Shown piece after piece: positions 9,046-18,679 of a stretch of 64,000 nucleotides of DNA. Each line of letters opens with the position of its first letter. Within the stretch, counting starts at the first letter, position 1. The translations under genes were made by a program, and so were the position numbers. Source of the DNA: Roseburia sp. (GTDB taxonomy: Bacteria; Bacillota_A; Clostridia; Lachnospirales; Lachnospiraceae); NCBI GenBank assembly GCA_019411365.1, contig DXQT01000003.1, positions 62,001-126,000 on the forward strand. Direction: 5' to 3'. Below the pieces are notes generated by a model, which was given only the letters and a program-made list of their open reading frames with translations, did not search any database and was not told the DNA's origin.

Positions 9046-10065
9046 ATGTCAGACAGAAAAAACATTTTACTCATCGCAACAGGCGGTACAATTGCATCCA
9101 AAAAATCAGACAACGGATTAAAACCACAGATCTCACCGGAAGAACTGATGCAGTATATCCCGCAGGTGAAAGATATCTGTGATTTTCATGCTGTCCAGCT
9201 TATAAATCTGGACAGCTCGAACATGGAACCGAAACATTGGAAAATGATGGTGCATACCATCCGTGAAAATTATGAAAAATACGATGGCTTCGTCATCGCC
9301 CATGGTACGGACACAATGGCATACACTGCGGCGGCACTTTCCTATATGATACAGAATTCAAAAAAACCGATCGTGATCACCGGCGCACAGAAACCGATCG
9401 ACCTTGAGATCACCGATGCAAAATCAAATCTGCTTGACAGTTTTTTATATGCATCCGATGAAAACTCGCAGGGGGTTCAGATCGTTTTTGATGGAAAAGT
9501 CATTGCCGGAACGCGAGCAAAAAAAGTCCGTTCAAAAAGCTACAATGCATTTTCTAGCATTGATTTTCCATGTCTTGCCATGATCCAGGATGGCAATATC
9601 ATGCGTTACATTCCACCGGTTCCGTATGAAGAGGAAGTACAGTTTTATGAGGAACTGGATGAAAATGTGTATCTGATCAAGATGATCCCGGGAATCAAGC
9701 CGAGAATTCTGCGCAGTGTCTTTGAAAATTACGACTGCATTATTGTAGAAAGCTTTGGGGTGGGTGGTATCCCACGATCGATCGCAGATGATTTCTATAA
9801 GCTATGCCAGGAGTTCCCGGATCGACTTGTGGTGATGTCTACACAGGTCGCACATGAGGGCAGCGATATGACGGTCTATGAAGTGGGGCACGATATGAAA
9901 AAATATTGCCGCTTTCTCGAATCTTACGATATGACCTTGGAATCTGTCATTGCAAAAGTGATGTGGATGTTAGGCAACCGGGAGGCATTAGGCGGTAATT
10001 TAGAAGACATCTTTTATCAAAATGTGAACTATGATGTCATTTTCGGGAAAAACAGGAAGTGCTGA
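9046..10065 (+). CDS. ansA: Type I L-asparaginase
   Basis: 339 residues, the length of cytoplasmic bacterial asparaginase I, hydrolysing asparagine to aspartate and ammonia. Both active-site threonine signatures are intact: ATGGTIAS near the N-terminus (Thr12 region) and HGTDTMAYT (about residues 85-93), with the catalytic lysine in ITGAQKP. No signal peptide, so it is cytoplasmic. A short intergenic gap after the aldolase-like gene leaves open whether it is co-transcribed. Confidence 0.93.
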   Translation: MSDRKNILLIATGGTIASKKSDNGLKPQISPEELMQYIPQVKDICDFHAVQLINLDSSNMEPKHWKMMVHTIRENYEKYDGFVIAHGTDTMAYTAAALSYMIQNSKKPIVITGAQKPIDLEITDAKSNLLDSFLYASDENSQGVQIVFDGKVIAGTRAKKVRSKSYNAFSSIDFPCLAMIQDGNIMRYIPPVPYEEEVQFYEELDENVYLIKMIPGIKPRILRSVFENYDCIIVESFGVGGIPRSIADDFYKLCQEFPDRLVVMSTQVAHEGSDMTVYEVGHDMKKYCRFLESYDMTLESVIAKVMWMLGNREALGGNLEDIFYQNVNYDVIFGKNRKC

Positions 10066-10142
10066 CAGAAGTATCATCTCCCGGACAGCCCAGAGGGAAG
10101 AGAGAGGGGCGGCATGAATCTGCGTGTCCCCTGTAGGCTATA

Positions 10143-11054
10143 CTATTGATTGGCTTTGAGAATTTTTACATCATCCAAAGATACACCAGAGAAAGCAGCA
10201 ATTTCTTCCAGGGAAAAATTGTTAGTTTTCAACATACGTTTGGCGATTTCAATTGCCGCATGTTTTTCACCCTCTGCAAAACCGTATTCATACTCAGCTT
10301 TCCGTAACTTCTTTTCTTCCAATTCTTTATCATACTCAAAAATACTCATACTGATAACCTCATTTCGGTTTCGGGCAAGAAATTCCGCCAGAATCCCTTC
10401 CCGGATGCATTCGTCCACAGCACGTTTTACAGCCTGATTTAAAGGCATGTCTGACGCATAGTGGCGCACTCTGGCAACATACTGTGCATATTCTTTTAAC
10501 ATACTGCAATGCTGCATCAACTCTGCATTGTGTCCTTCATTGACATTCAAAACAGTAACAATTAATTCGAGCTTTGGTTCACCTGACAGATGTTCAAATG
10601 CTGAGGAAAGCCGAAGCTCTGTACAGTCAGCAATTGCCGTCGAACCATTGTAAAACTCGATAAAATTTGGTGCAGGGATTTTCTGTAAGGTGGAAGAGTA
10701 CAGAGATTTCTTATCCACAAGTTTCTGATATTCACTGCAAATATAAAACAGATCACGAAGAGGCATATTGGGATTGTATGTTGACTGATGCTCATACAGA
10801 TATAAATTGGTATCCATAATAAATGCCAGATCGTTTTTCATCCCCATATAAATAGCATTTTCTAATGTCACAATTTCCAACTCTTCCGGGTTTTTATAAT
10901 CACTTTGATTGACCGCATTGTAAAGTGAGAGCAGATTCTTCCGGTCAGAAAATAACATACGAAAAACGGTGTCCTTGTAGTTCCTGTTTGCTGTCGGTGT
11001 TTTAACGGTGAAGTTTCGCTTTGCTCTGTTACGGTTTCTTTTACATTTTGCCAA
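10143..11054 (-). CDS. Rpn family recombination-promoting nuclease (PD-(D/E)XK)
   Basis: 303 residues using a TTG start at 11054 that sits eight bases after AGGAGG; an upstream ATG in frame has no comparable site. The N-terminal nuclease-like domain shows NYKDTVFRMLF, then KNDLAFIM with the metal aspartate and LYEHQS with the Glu-x-Gln pair typical of the Rpn/YhgA fold. The C-terminal third is charged (EYDKELEEKKLRKAEYEYGFAEG) and ends in a short helical segment resembling a helix-turn-helix. Members promote RecA-independent recombination in E. coli; copies are often numerous in Lachnospiraceae genomes. It is convergent with ansA. Confidence 0.85.
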   Translation of the reverse strand: MAKCKRNRNRAKRNFTVKTPTANRNYKDTVFRMLFSDRKNLLSLYNAVNQSDYKNPEELEIVTLENAIYMGMKNDLAFIMDTNLYLYEHQSTYNPNMPLRDLFYICSEYQKLVDKKSLYSSTLQKIPAPNFIEFYNGSTAIADCTELRLSSAFEHLSGEPKLELIVTVLNVNEGHNAELMQHCSMLKEYAQYVARVRHYASDMPLNQAVKRAVDECIREGILAEFLARNRNEVISMSIFEYDKELEEKKLRKAEYEYGFAEGEKHAAIEIAKRMLKTNNFSLEEIAAFSGVSLDDVKILKANQ

Positions 11055-11467
11055 AATTGTTTCCTCCTGATATGTGGCAGAACAGCCTATGTTTAAAACG
11101 GTTCTCTGCTTGCAGGAGAATAACAACTGTTTATGATTCCAAGTTCATTTCGTCTCCTGCTTTTCAATTGTTGATGGGTAACAAAAAGCATAGATACGAA
11201 TGAAGTACACAGATTCTAAAAAAAACGAATCTGTCGTTCTTAGAATATAGATGACAAAAATGTCATGAAGATTTTGTAAAATATGCTTTTAGTCATTGTA
11301 ACACAGAAATTATATGGGAAGCAAGAAAAATTGGCTGTTTACTTCAACTTTTTTGTAGAGTAAAATAATAAAATTATAATTAGTGAAAATTTTGGGGGAA
11401 AGATTTGCATCTTATGATCGTTGGTATCATAATGGTGCAAAGGATACTTTGGAAAGGTGGTTTAGAT
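11055..11467. other. Intergenic region between divergent Rpn and GNAT genes
   Basis: 413 bases without a credible gene. It is AT-rich and holds a short inverted repeat, acagattc-N10-gaatctgt (11209-11234), that lacks a U-run on either strand. A promoter-like pair near 11353-11380 faces the GNAT gene. I see no riboswitch or other structured leader. Confidence 0.6.
11353..11380 (+). promoter_or_regulatory. Sigma-70/SigA-type promoter for the GNAT gene
   Basis: TTGTAG (11353-11358), 16-base spacer, TATAAT (11375-11380). About 88 bases ahead of the chosen GNAT start. Confidence 0.6.
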
Positions 11468-12016
11468 ATGAAATTTGGACCGATTGAAATCAAGGATAAA
11501 AGTAATCGGACGATTGTACTGAGAAATGCAACGCCGGAAGATGCAGAAGATTTAATCACGTACTTAAAAGTCACCACAGCGGAAACACCATATCTGATCC
11601 GGGAACCGGAAGAAGTTGTCATGACACAGGAGCAGGAGACAGCGTTTATCAATAATTGTCTGAATTCGGACAGATCCTTAATGTTAATTGCAACGTTGGA
11701 TGGAAAACATATCGGAAACTGTTCTTTCAATCCGGTTGGAAACTATAAGAGATATCGGCACAGATGCGAAGTGGCAATTGCTTTATATCAGGAATTCTGC
11801 GGATATGGTATTGGAAAAATCATGATGGAAACAGTGCTGAAAGCAGCAAAAGAGATTGGATTTGAACAGGCGGAGCTTGAAGTGATCTCAGATAATCAAA
11901 ATGCAATTACATTGTATGAAAAACTGGGATTCCAGAAATATGGCACATTTCCAGATAACATGAAATATGCGGATGAACATTATGCGTCTGCGGACTGGAT
12001 GATGAAAAAATTATAA
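11468..12016 (+). CDS. GNAT family N-acetyltransferase
   Basis: 182 residues from an ATG preceded by AAAGGTGG at a 7-base spacing; longer upstream in-frame codons were rejected. GNAT features are present: motif A-like GYGIGKIMMETVLKAAKE, which binds acetyl-CoA pyrophosphate, followed by LEVISDNQNAITLYEKLGFQ, the motif B region of Rim/Ard-like enzymes. The acceptor is unknown; a protein N-terminus or small amine are both possible. Confidence 0.88.
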   Translation: MKFGPIEIKDKSNRTIVLRNATPEDAEDLITYLKVTTAETPYLIREPEEVVMTQEQETAFINNCLNSDRSLMLIATLDGKHIGNCSFNPVGNYKRYRHRCEVAIALYQEFCGYGIGKIMMETVLKAAKEIGFEQAELEVISDNQNAITLYEKLGFQKYGTFPDNMKYADEHYASADWMMKKL

Positions 12017-12045
12017 GATAACAAAAACTGCCCTCATTTTTAACG

Positions 12046-12086
12046 AAATCCATCCGGTATTGTTAAGGATACCTGGTGGATTTTCC
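12046..12086 (+). terminator. Intrinsic terminator after the GNAT gene
   Basis: aaatccatccggtat (12046-12060) pairs with atacctggtggattt (12069-12083) with two mismatches and an 8-base loop, followed by T-rich ttttcc... Confidence 0.65.
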
Positions 12087-12138
12087 ATTTTCTGCAATTT
12101 ATAATAATGTTAAAAATAATTGCAAAGGTGGTAAAAAT

Positions 12139-13209
12139 ATGAGAAAGTTATACATAGACAATATCAGATGGATCACAGTTGTGCTTGTGGTTTTGTATCA
12201 TGTTATTTATATGTTCAATGGAATTGAAACATTTGGAGTGATCGGACCATTTTCGGATGTGCAATATCAGGATGCATTTCAGTATATCGTATACCCATGG
12301 TTTATGCTGTTGTTGTTTGCGGTATCCGGAATGAGCGCAAGGTATGAGCTGGTTCGTCGCTCAGAAAAAGAATTTATAAAAAAAAGGACGGGAAAATTGT
12401 TGGTTCCATCCACCCTTGGGCTTTTGGTGTTCTGGTGGATTTTAGGATACTACAATCTGCTGATCGGCGGTGGACTAGAGCAGATGGCAGCAGTTCCAAA
12501 ACCGGTTTTATTTATCATCATGGCAGTCAGTGGCATCGGACCGCTATGGTACATCCAGATGTTATGGATTTTTTCAGTACTGCTCATATGGGTTCGCAGA
12601 GTGGAAAAAGACAGATTGTGGAAGCTGGGAGAGAAAGCAAACGTTCCATTTCTTGTGCTGTTTGCAATTGTGATCTGGGGCGCAGCTCAGATTTTAAACA
12701 CACCAATGATTGTGGTATATCGCTTTGGTATCTATGGGGTTGGATTCTTTGTGGGATATTTCATTTTCTCACAAGATGAAGTGATGGAACGCCTGGAAAA
12801 ATGCTGGCTGCCGCTCACGGTGTGTGCCGTAATTTTAGCGGTTGTATTTACGGTAATGTACTGGGGCAGACCATACGCCGAGCATTCGGTTTTAGACACA
12901 CCGCTATGCAACCTGTTTGCATGGATTGCGACCATTGCAATTTTGGCTTTCATGAAAAAATGGGGGAATATTTCCAACACATTTACAAGATGGATGGCAG
13001 CGAAATCCTGGGGACTTTATTTATTTCATTACCTCTTTATTGCGATGACAGCATACTACCTGACCATGTATACAAAATTTCCGGCAGTGCTTCTTTATTT
13101 TTTTGTGGCAGCTGCGGGATTTGCCGGTGCATATCTGGCCAATGAGATCATCCGCCGTATTCCGGTGCTCCGGTGGATCGTCTGTGGAATTGGAGGAAAG
13201 AAAAAATAA
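12139..13209 (+). CDS. Membrane acyltransferase (acyltransferase 3 family)
   Basis: 356 residues, with about ten hydrophobic helices through the chain. The N-terminal RKLYIDNIRWITVVLVVLYH carries the family-typical early Asp/Arg/His pattern seen in acyltransferase 3 proteins, which O-acetylate cell-surface glycans or other acceptors. Start chosen at 12139 after AAAGGTGG. The last codon overlaps the start of the XRE-AbrB regulator by one base, so the two are translationally coupled. The substrate is unknown. Confidence 0.82.
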   Translation: MRKLYIDNIRWITVVLVVLYHVIYMFNGIETFGVIGPFSDVQYQDAFQYIVYPWFMLLLFAVSGMSARYELVRRSEKEFIKKRTGKLLVPSTLGLLVFWWILGYYNLLIGGGLEQMAAVPKPVLFIIMAVSGIGPLWYIQMLWIFSVLLIWVRRVEKDRLWKLGEKANVPFLVLFAIVIWGAAQILNTPMIVVYRFGIYGVGFFVGYFIFSQDEVMERLEKCWLPLTVCAVILAVVFTVMYWGRPYAEHSVLDTPLCNLFAWIATIAILAFMKKWGNISNTFTRWMAAKSWGLYLFHYLFIAMTAYYLTMYTKFPAVLLYFFVAAAGFAGAYLANEIIRRIPVLRWIVCGIGGKKK

Positions 13210-13628
13210 TGTTTGCAGACAATCTCATTCAGCTTCGGAAATTAAATCATATGTCGCAGGATGAACTGGCAGATCAGATTGGTGTGTCCAGACAGACACT
13301 CTCGAAATATGAGACAGGGGAATCCCTGCCGGATATCGAAAAGTGCAAAAGGCTTGCAGATGTCTTTGGCGTGACGGTGGATGACCTGATCAATTATGAA
13401 AAAAAGGATTCTCTTGGGTTGGAAGTCCCACCGAAAGGAAAACACATTTTTGGCATGGTAAAAGTAGGCGAGAAAGGTCAGATTGTGATTCCGGCAAAAG
13501 CCAGAAAAATATTTGACATCAGGCCCGGAGACAATCTCATTGTGTTAGGTGATGAGGGGCAGGGCATTGCGCTGATCAAGGAAAAAGGACTGCTTGATCT
13601 TCTGAAAGCCGCAAGGGAAGAACATTAA
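13209..13628 (+). CDS. XRE-AbrB two-domain transcriptional regulator
   Basis: 139 residues. The N-terminal Cro/C1-type helix-turn-helix (about residues 1-62) includes MSQDELADQIGVSRQTLSKYE. The C-terminal AbrB/SpoVT swapped-hairpin domain (about 75-120) includes GEKGQIVIPAKARKIFDIRPGD. Each domain is a DNA-binding type, an arrangement common in Clostridia. The ATG at 13209 shares its first base with the stop of the acyltransferase and follows GGAGG. It probably controls its own operon or neighbouring membrane genes; no target site was identified. Confidence 0.88.
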   Translation: MFADNLIQLRKLNHMSQDELADQIGVSRQTLSKYETGESLPDIEKCKRLADVFGVTVDDLINYEKKDSLGLEVPPKGKHIFGMVKVGEKGQIVIPAKARKIFDIRPGDNLIVLGDEGQGIALIKEKGLLDLLKAAREEH

Positions 13629-13630
13629 AA

Positions 13631-13676
13631 AACTTCCCACATATCGCAGGAAAACCGGATATGTGGGAAGTTTTTA
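13631..13676. terminator. Bidirectional terminator
   Basis: aacttcccacatatc (13631-13645) and gatatgtgggaagtt (13658-13672) form a 15-bp perfect stem with a 12-base loop, A-rich before and T-rich after. It serves the convergent XRE-AbrB and ClC genes. Confidence 0.88.
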
Positions 13677-14933
13677 ATGTGTTTTGCGGTTGATATAATT
13701 GGTCTTATATTTGGAGTAAATAATTTTCTGGCTGCTGTAGAGTCCATAGTATCCGGAAAGCATGTAGCTGAATGCAACGGCAAGCAAAAAGTAAGGCATG
13801 CCGTCATAGCCGAACAACTCAAAGCTGATGAGCAGGGCAGTGATCGGGCAGTTTGTCACACCACAGAAAACTGCAGCCATGCCGACTGCCGTACAGAGGG
13901 TCGGTGAAAAGCCTGACAGGTTTCCAAACAGACAGCCAAATGCCGCTCCGGTAAAAAACGATGGAACAATCTCGCCACCTTTAAATCCGGCACCTAATGT
14001 TAAAGCAGTAAAGAGCATTTTCATAAAAAAGGCTTCCGGGCGGACCGTACCGTCAATACACTGTTCAATGATATTGATTCCCGTACCGTTATAATTCTGG
14101 TTGCCCACAAGCAGCGTTAAAATGAGTACGAAACATCCACCGGCGAAAATGCGCACATAAGGATTTTTGAAAAACTTCTTATAAAGGTGTTCTGACTGAT
14201 GCAGCATGACACAGAAAATAATGCTGACACCGGCACATAGAATCGCAAGGACAGAGATTTTTACAGCACTTGTGATCTTAAAAGCAGGAATCTGGCCGAT
14301 CAGGAACATTTCCTGTGAGACACCAAAGAATTCTGCAACAGCATGTGCGACCAGTGAGGAGATCACGCACGGGACTAACGCCGCATAATACATAACGCCG
14401 ACACTGACAACTTCCATGGAAAAGACAGCCGCAGCCATCGGTGTGCCAAACAATGCAGAGAATGCGGCGCTCATGCCGCACATGATCATAATGTGTTTGT
14501 CTTTTTCATCAAAGCGGAACAGTTTTCCAAGACCGTTTCCGATACTTCCACCGAGCTGTAACGCAGCACCTTCACGTCCGGCAGAACCACCAAACAGGTG
14601 GGTGATGAGTGTGGAGATAAAAATCAGCGGAGCCATGCGCAGCGGCAGATCTTCATCAGAATGTATCGCAGATAATACAAGGTTGGTTCCGGTATCTTTT
14701 TCATCATGAAACAGGCGGTAACATCCGACGATCAGGATACCACTCACCGGGAGCAGAAAAATAAGCCACGGGTTTTTGGTTCTGGTCAGTGTGACCACAT
14801 ACATGCCGAAATAGAAGAGTGTGCCAACGCCTCCGACAAGCAGTCCGGAGACAATGGAGAAAAGCACCCATTTGGCAGAGGTTTTTATTCGTTTGAAATC
14901 ATGTTGTAATTTATGACAGATCAGTTCTTTCAT
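13674..14933 (-). CDS. ClC family chloride channel/antiporter
   Basis: 419 residues with about ten or more membrane helices. The selectivity-filter motif GGSAGREGAALQ is present, with the gating glutamate retained but the usual proline replaced by Ala (GREGA for GREGP). A second filter block, GAGFKGGEIVPSFFTGAAFG, is also visible. The family exchanges Cl-/H+ or conducts Cl- or F-; which applies here is unknown. There is no C-terminal CBS or TrkA domain. It is transcribed alone and shares a terminator with the regulator downstream. Confidence 0.9.
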   Translation of the reverse strand: MKELICHKLQHDFKRIKTSAKWVLFSIVSGLLVGGVGTLFYFGMYVVTLTRTKNPWLIFLLPVSGILIVGCYRLFHDEKDTGTNLVLSAIHSDEDLPLRMAPLIFISTLITHLFGGSAGREGAALQLGGSIGNGLGKLFRFDEKDKHIMIMCGMSAAFSALFGTPMAAAVFSMEVVSVGVMYYAALVPCVISSLVAHAVAEFFGVSQEMFLIGQIPAFKITSAVKISVLAILCAGVSIIFCVMLHQSEHLYKKFFKNPYVRIFAGGCFVLILTLLVGNQNYNGTGINIIEQCIDGTVRPEAFFMKMLFTALTLGAGFKGGEIVPSFFTGAAFGCLFGNLSGFSPTLCTAVGMAAVFCGVTNCPITALLISFELFGYDGMPYFLLAVAFSYMLSGYYGLYSSQKIIYSKYKTNYINRKTH

Positions 14934-15377
14934 ATGTTCTTTCCACTTTCCCTTTTGATCAGAATGAAACGGCAGTGCCCGGATTTCATTTCCATAATAT
15001 TATAGTAGCATTTCAAAAAATCTTTTTCAATGTAAAACATCATTGCATTCTAATTTTATGAAATAAAAGCGGCAGGGCAGAAAGTAATACTTTGAGCAAA
15101 TTTCCACCAGAAAAAAGAAAAATAAGAAAAATAAGAAAAAAGCATCTTGCTGATATACAATTTGCACAAAAAACAAAAACAAAAATTATGAAATATAGAG
15201 AAGATAACGATTCAGTATTGCTTTTTTATGAAAAAAGAATATAATTCAATTATCGACTGAAAACGTTACCGAAAACAATACCGAAAATGTTACCGGGAAC
15301 ATTTCAGCGAAGTGGCAGAGTGCCAGAACAATCATTGCACAATACAGATGTGCAGAAAGTATACGGGAGGAAACGAC
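14934..15377. other. Divergent intergenic region with operator array
   Basis: About 440 bases between the ClC gene and the sugar ABC operon. It contains A-rich simple sequence (repeated gaaaaataa units near 15115-15142) and, at 15259-15305, the tandem 12-bp operator-like repeats described separately. TATAAT on the minus strand (14999-15004) could be the -10 element of the ClC gene. No coding potential seen. Confidence 0.6.
15259..15305 (+). promoter_or_regulatory. Tandem 12-bp operator-like repeats
   Basis: Three exact-length units, gaaaacgttacc (15259-15270), gaaaacaatacc (15271-15282) and gaaaatgttacc (15283-15294), followed by a degenerate gggaacattt. The first and third contain aacgtt/aatgtt centres like LacI-family half-sites. 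They lie about 75-120 bases before the substrate-binding protein start, so the LacI regulator at 18680 is the natural candidate to bind. Confidence 0.65.
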
Positions 15378-16802
15378 ATGAAGAGAAAAGTTTTATCAGT
15401 AATGCTTGCTACAGCAATGACAGCAACTTTATTTGCAGGATGCGGCAGTGATGCTTCCAATGCAGACAGTGCAAACAGTGCAGATGCAACAGCAAGTACA
15501 ACAGAAGCAGGAGATGCGAAAACAGATGCAGCAGCATCAGGAAGTGGTTCCGTTTATTATCTGAACTTTAAACCGGAACAGGATCAGCAGTGGCAGGATC
15601 TGGCAGCAAAATACACAGCAGAGACCGGAACAGAGGTTACAGTTATCACGGCTGCAGATGGTACATATGAGCAGACATTAAAATCAGAGATGGCAAAATC
15701 AGAAGTACCAACCTTATTCCAGGTAAACGGACCAGTAGGACTTGCAAACTGGAAAGATTATTGCTTGGATCTTTCAGGCAGTGAGTTATATTCACATCTG
15801 ACAAGTGATGATTTTGTATTAAAAGATGGAAACGCAGTACAGGGTATCGCTTATGTTATCGAGACTTACGGTATCATTTACAATAAGACAATCTTAAATG
15901 ACTACTGCACAATGGACAACGCAGTGATCTCTTCTGTTGATGAGATCAACAACTTTGCAACATTAAAAGCAGTTGCAGATGATATCCAGTCCAGATTAGA
16001 TGAGATTAATGAGAAGTTTGGATACGATCTTCAGGGAGCATTTACTTCCGCAGGTATGGATGGATCATCTGACTGGAGATTTAAAACTCATTTGGCAAAT
16101 CTTCCAATTTACTATGAATACAAAGACAAAGGAATTAATTCTACAGATGCAATAGAAGGAACATACCTTGACAATTACAAACAGATCTGGGATTTATACA
16201 TTACAGATTCTACCTGTGAGCCGGGAATGCTCTCCTCTAAGACAGGTGATGAAGCAGAATCTGAATTCGGTATGGAAGAGGCAGTATTCTACCAGAATGG
16301 TACATGGGAGTATGGTAACCTCACAAATGAAGAGAATGGTTATCTTGTAACCGCTGATGATATGAGTATGATGCCAATCTATATTGGTGTTGAGGGAGAA
16401 GAGAATCAGGGACTCTGCACAGGTTCTGAGAACTACTGGTGTGTAAACAGCAAAGCTTCTGCAGAAGATCAGCAGGCAACACTTGATTTCCTGAACTGGG
16501 TTATTACATCTGACGCAGGACGTGAATCCATAGCTCATGAAATGGGATTTACAACACCATTTGATACATTCACAGGCGAATATGAAGCAGATAATGTATT
16601 TATCCAGGCTTCTAACCAGTACATCGCTGATGGAAAATATTCTGTAACATGGAACTTCTCTACTATTCCATCTGAGACATGGAAAGACGGTGTAGGTTCT
16701 GCATTATTAGAGTACGCACAGGGAACAGGTGACTGGGACGGCGTTGTCAGTGCATTCGTTGACGGATGGGCTACTGAGTATGCAGCAGCTGCAAACAAAT
16801 AA
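15378..16802 (+). CDS. Sugar ABC transporter substrate-binding lipoprotein
   Basis: 474 residues. Signal peptide with lipobox LFAGC (lipidated Cys22), then a low-complexity Ala/Ser/Asp/Thr linker and a family 1 extracellular binding domain. The ATG at 15378 follows GGGAGG. Next to two MalFG-type permeases, a LacI regulator and MalQ, the ligand is most likely maltodextrins; this is inferred from context. Family proteins of this kind are among the more abundant surface proteins of related gut bacteria. Confidence 0.9.
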   Translation: MKRKVLSVMLATAMTATLFAGCGSDASNADSANSADATASTTEAGDAKTDAAASGSGSVYYLNFKPEQDQQWQDLAAKYTAETGTEVTVITAADGTYEQTLKSEMAKSEVPTLFQVNGPVGLANWKDYCLDLSGSELYSHLTSDDFVLKDGNAVQGIAYVIETYGIIYNKTILNDYCTMDNAVISSVDEINNFATLKAVADDIQSRLDEINEKFGYDLQGAFTSAGMDGSSDWRFKTHLANLPIYYEYKDKGINSTDAIEGTYLDNYKQIWDLYITDSTCEPGMLSSKTGDEAESEFGMEEAVFYQNGTWEYGNLTNEENGYLVTADDMSMMPIYIGVEGEENQGLCTGSENYWCVNSKASAEDQQATLDFLNWVITSDAGRESIAHEMGFTTPFDTFTGEYEADNVFIQASNQYIADGKYSVTWNFSTIPSETWKDGVGSALLEYAQGTGDWDGVVSAFVDGWATEYAAAANK

Positions 16803-16889
16803 AAAGTAATGATGAAGTAACATGGAAAGGGTGTGTGGCCTGCCACTCACCCTTTCAGATTATTAAGGTTTTATGAGAGGATGGAAATT

Positions 16890-17732
16890 ATGGAGAAAGC
16901 AATCAAAAAATATTTTCCTGTTTTTGCACTCCCTACATTAGTGGCATTTACAATAGGTTTTATAGTTCCTTTTATTATGGGTATCTACTTATCATTCTGT
17001 GAATTTACAACCGTTACAGATGCAAAATTTGTAGGATTAAAAAATTATCTGCGCGTGTTCAGTGATTCGACATTTATGCATGCATTATGGTTCACTGCAT
17101 TATTCACCATTGTATCAGTGCTGACGATCAATGTTTTTGCATTTGTAATTGCGATGCTTTTAACAAAGGGAATTAAAGGTACGAACTTCTTCCGTACAGT
17201 ATTTTTTATGCCAAACCTTATTGGTGGTATAGTTTTAGGTTATATCTGGCAGATCCTGCTGAATGGAATCTTAGGTCATTTTGGAAGAACACTTACTTAT
17301 TCTTCTTCCTATGGATTCTGGGGATTGATCATTTTAATGAACTGGCAGCAGGTCGGTTATATGATGATCATTTATATCGCCGGTATCCAGAATATTCCGG
17401 GCGAGCTGATCGAGGCGGCAAAAATGGACGGGGCGTCCAACTGGCAGTTATTGAAGAGTGTTACGATTCCAATGGTAATGCCATCCATCACGATCTGTAC
17501 ATTCTTAACACTGACGAACTCTTTCAAACTGTTCGATCAGAACCTGGCATTGACAGCAGGAGAGCCGTCCAATAATTCGCAGATGCTTGCGCTTAACATC
17601 TTTGAGACATTCTATGGAAGAACCGGTTGGGAAGGTGTCGGTCAGGCGAAAGCAGTTATCTTCTTTATTATAGTAGCAGTTATCGCACTGGCACAGAACA
17701 GACTGACCAGAACAAAGGAGGTACAGCAGTAA
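16890..17732 (+). CDS. Sugar ABC transporter permease (MalF-like)
   Basis: 280 residues, about six membrane helices. The cytoplasmic EAA loop is seen as ELIEAAKMDGASNWQLLKSVTIPMVMPS, which docks to an ATPase. Start at 16890 after GAGAGG; the ATG nine bases earlier lies in the ribosome-binding region. The last base overlaps the start of the second permease. No ATPase gene follows; Firmicute maltodextrin systems often share a distant MsmK/MsmX ATPase, and I infer the same here. Confidence 0.9.
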   Translation: MEKAIKKYFPVFALPTLVAFTIGFIVPFIMGIYLSFCEFTTVTDAKFVGLKNYLRVFSDSTFMHALWFTALFTIVSVLTINVFAFVIAMLLTKGIKGTNFFRTVFFMPNLIGGIVLGYIWQILLNGILGHFGRTLTYSSSYGFWGLIILMNWQQVGYMMIIYIAGIQNIPGELIEAAKMDGASNWQLLKSVTIPMVMPSITICTFLTLTNSFKLFDQNLALTAGEPSNNSQMLALNIFETFYGRTGWEGVGQAKAVIFFIIVAVIALAQNRLTRTKEVQQ

Positions 17733-18604
17733 TGGCAAAGAAAGTAAAAGAAAATAATGAGGTAAGTGCTGTAAGAAGATCAAAACACGGAGGAGTGCTG
17801 ACCGTATTTTTCAGTCTGCTGACCGTTTTTTATCTGTATCCGATTTTTCTGGTGCTGATCAATTCCTTCAAGAAAAAAGGATTTATCACAAAAAATGCAT
17901 TTGCACTGCCGGATGAGAGATCCTTTACCGGATTGTCAAATTTCATCCGGGGTATTGAAAAAACAAACTTTTTTCAGGCGTTTGGCTACTCGGTGCTCAT
18001 CACCGTTGGCTCTGTTGCAGTGATCATCTTATGCACCTCCATGTGTGCATGGTATATTACAAGAGTACATAATAAAGTGAATGCAACCATTTATATGTTA
18101 TGTCTGTTTTCCATGATCGTACCATTCCAGATGGTAATGTTCACCTTGTCAAAACTGGCAAATATGATGCATCTGAGCAACCCGGTCGGTATCATTTTAG
18201 TATACCTTGGATTCGGTGCAGGACTTGCGGTGTTTATGTTCTGCGGCTTTGTAAAAAGTATTCCGATCGAGATAGAAGAGGCGGCGATGATCGATGGATG
18301 TACTCCGATCCAGACATTCTTTCAGGTGGTATTTCCAATTATGAAACCAACGGCGATCACCGTTGCAATTTTACAGGCAATGTGGATCTGGAACGATTAT
18401 TTACTTCCTTATCTGGTATTGGATATCAAAAAATACAAGACGATTCCAATCGTCATTCAGTACTTAAAAGGTGGTTATGGAGCAGTAGACTGGGGTACGA
18501 TGATGGCAATGCTTGTACTTGCAATTGTTCCAATTGTAGTTTTCTATGTGGCTTGTCAGAAATATATTATTGAAGGAGTAGTTGCAGGAGCGGTCAAAGG
18601 CTGA
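17732..18604 (+). CDS. Sugar ABC transporter permease (MalG-like)
   Basis: 290 residues with about six helices. The EAA motif reads EIEEAAMIDGCTPIQTFFQVVFPIMKP. The ATG at 17732 overlaps the stop of the first permease by one base and follows AAAGGAGG, giving translational coupling and the usual heterodimer. It precedes the LacI regulator by 75 bases. Confidence 0.9.
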   Translation: MAKKVKENNEVSAVRRSKHGGVLTVFFSLLTVFYLYPIFLVLINSFKKKGFITKNAFALPDERSFTGLSNFIRGIEKTNFFQAFGYSVLITVGSVAVIILCTSMCAWYITRVHNKVNATIYMLCLFSMIVPFQMVMFTLSKLANMMHLSNPVGIILVYLGFGAGLAVFMFCGFVKSIPIEIEEAAMIDGCTPIQTFFQVVFPIMKPTAITVAILQAMWIWNDYLLPYLVLDIKKYKTIPIVIQYLKGGYGAVDWGTMMAMLVLAIVPIVVFYVACQKYIIEGVVAGAVKG

Positions 18605-18679
18605 TATTACAGTAGAAGATTGTAAAAAATACATGTTTTACGAAAAAAAACGAAAAAACAGTAGACAGGAAAGAAAAAT

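Noticed and set aside
11209..11234. Terminator at acagattc...gaatctgt
   Set aside because: No U-run follows on either strand and it lies in a divergent upstream region.
13674..14933. ClC gene as fluoride-specific channel with riboswitch
   Set aside because: I found no fluoride riboswitch motif upstream and the sequence resembles general ClC proteins, so specificity cannot be claimed.
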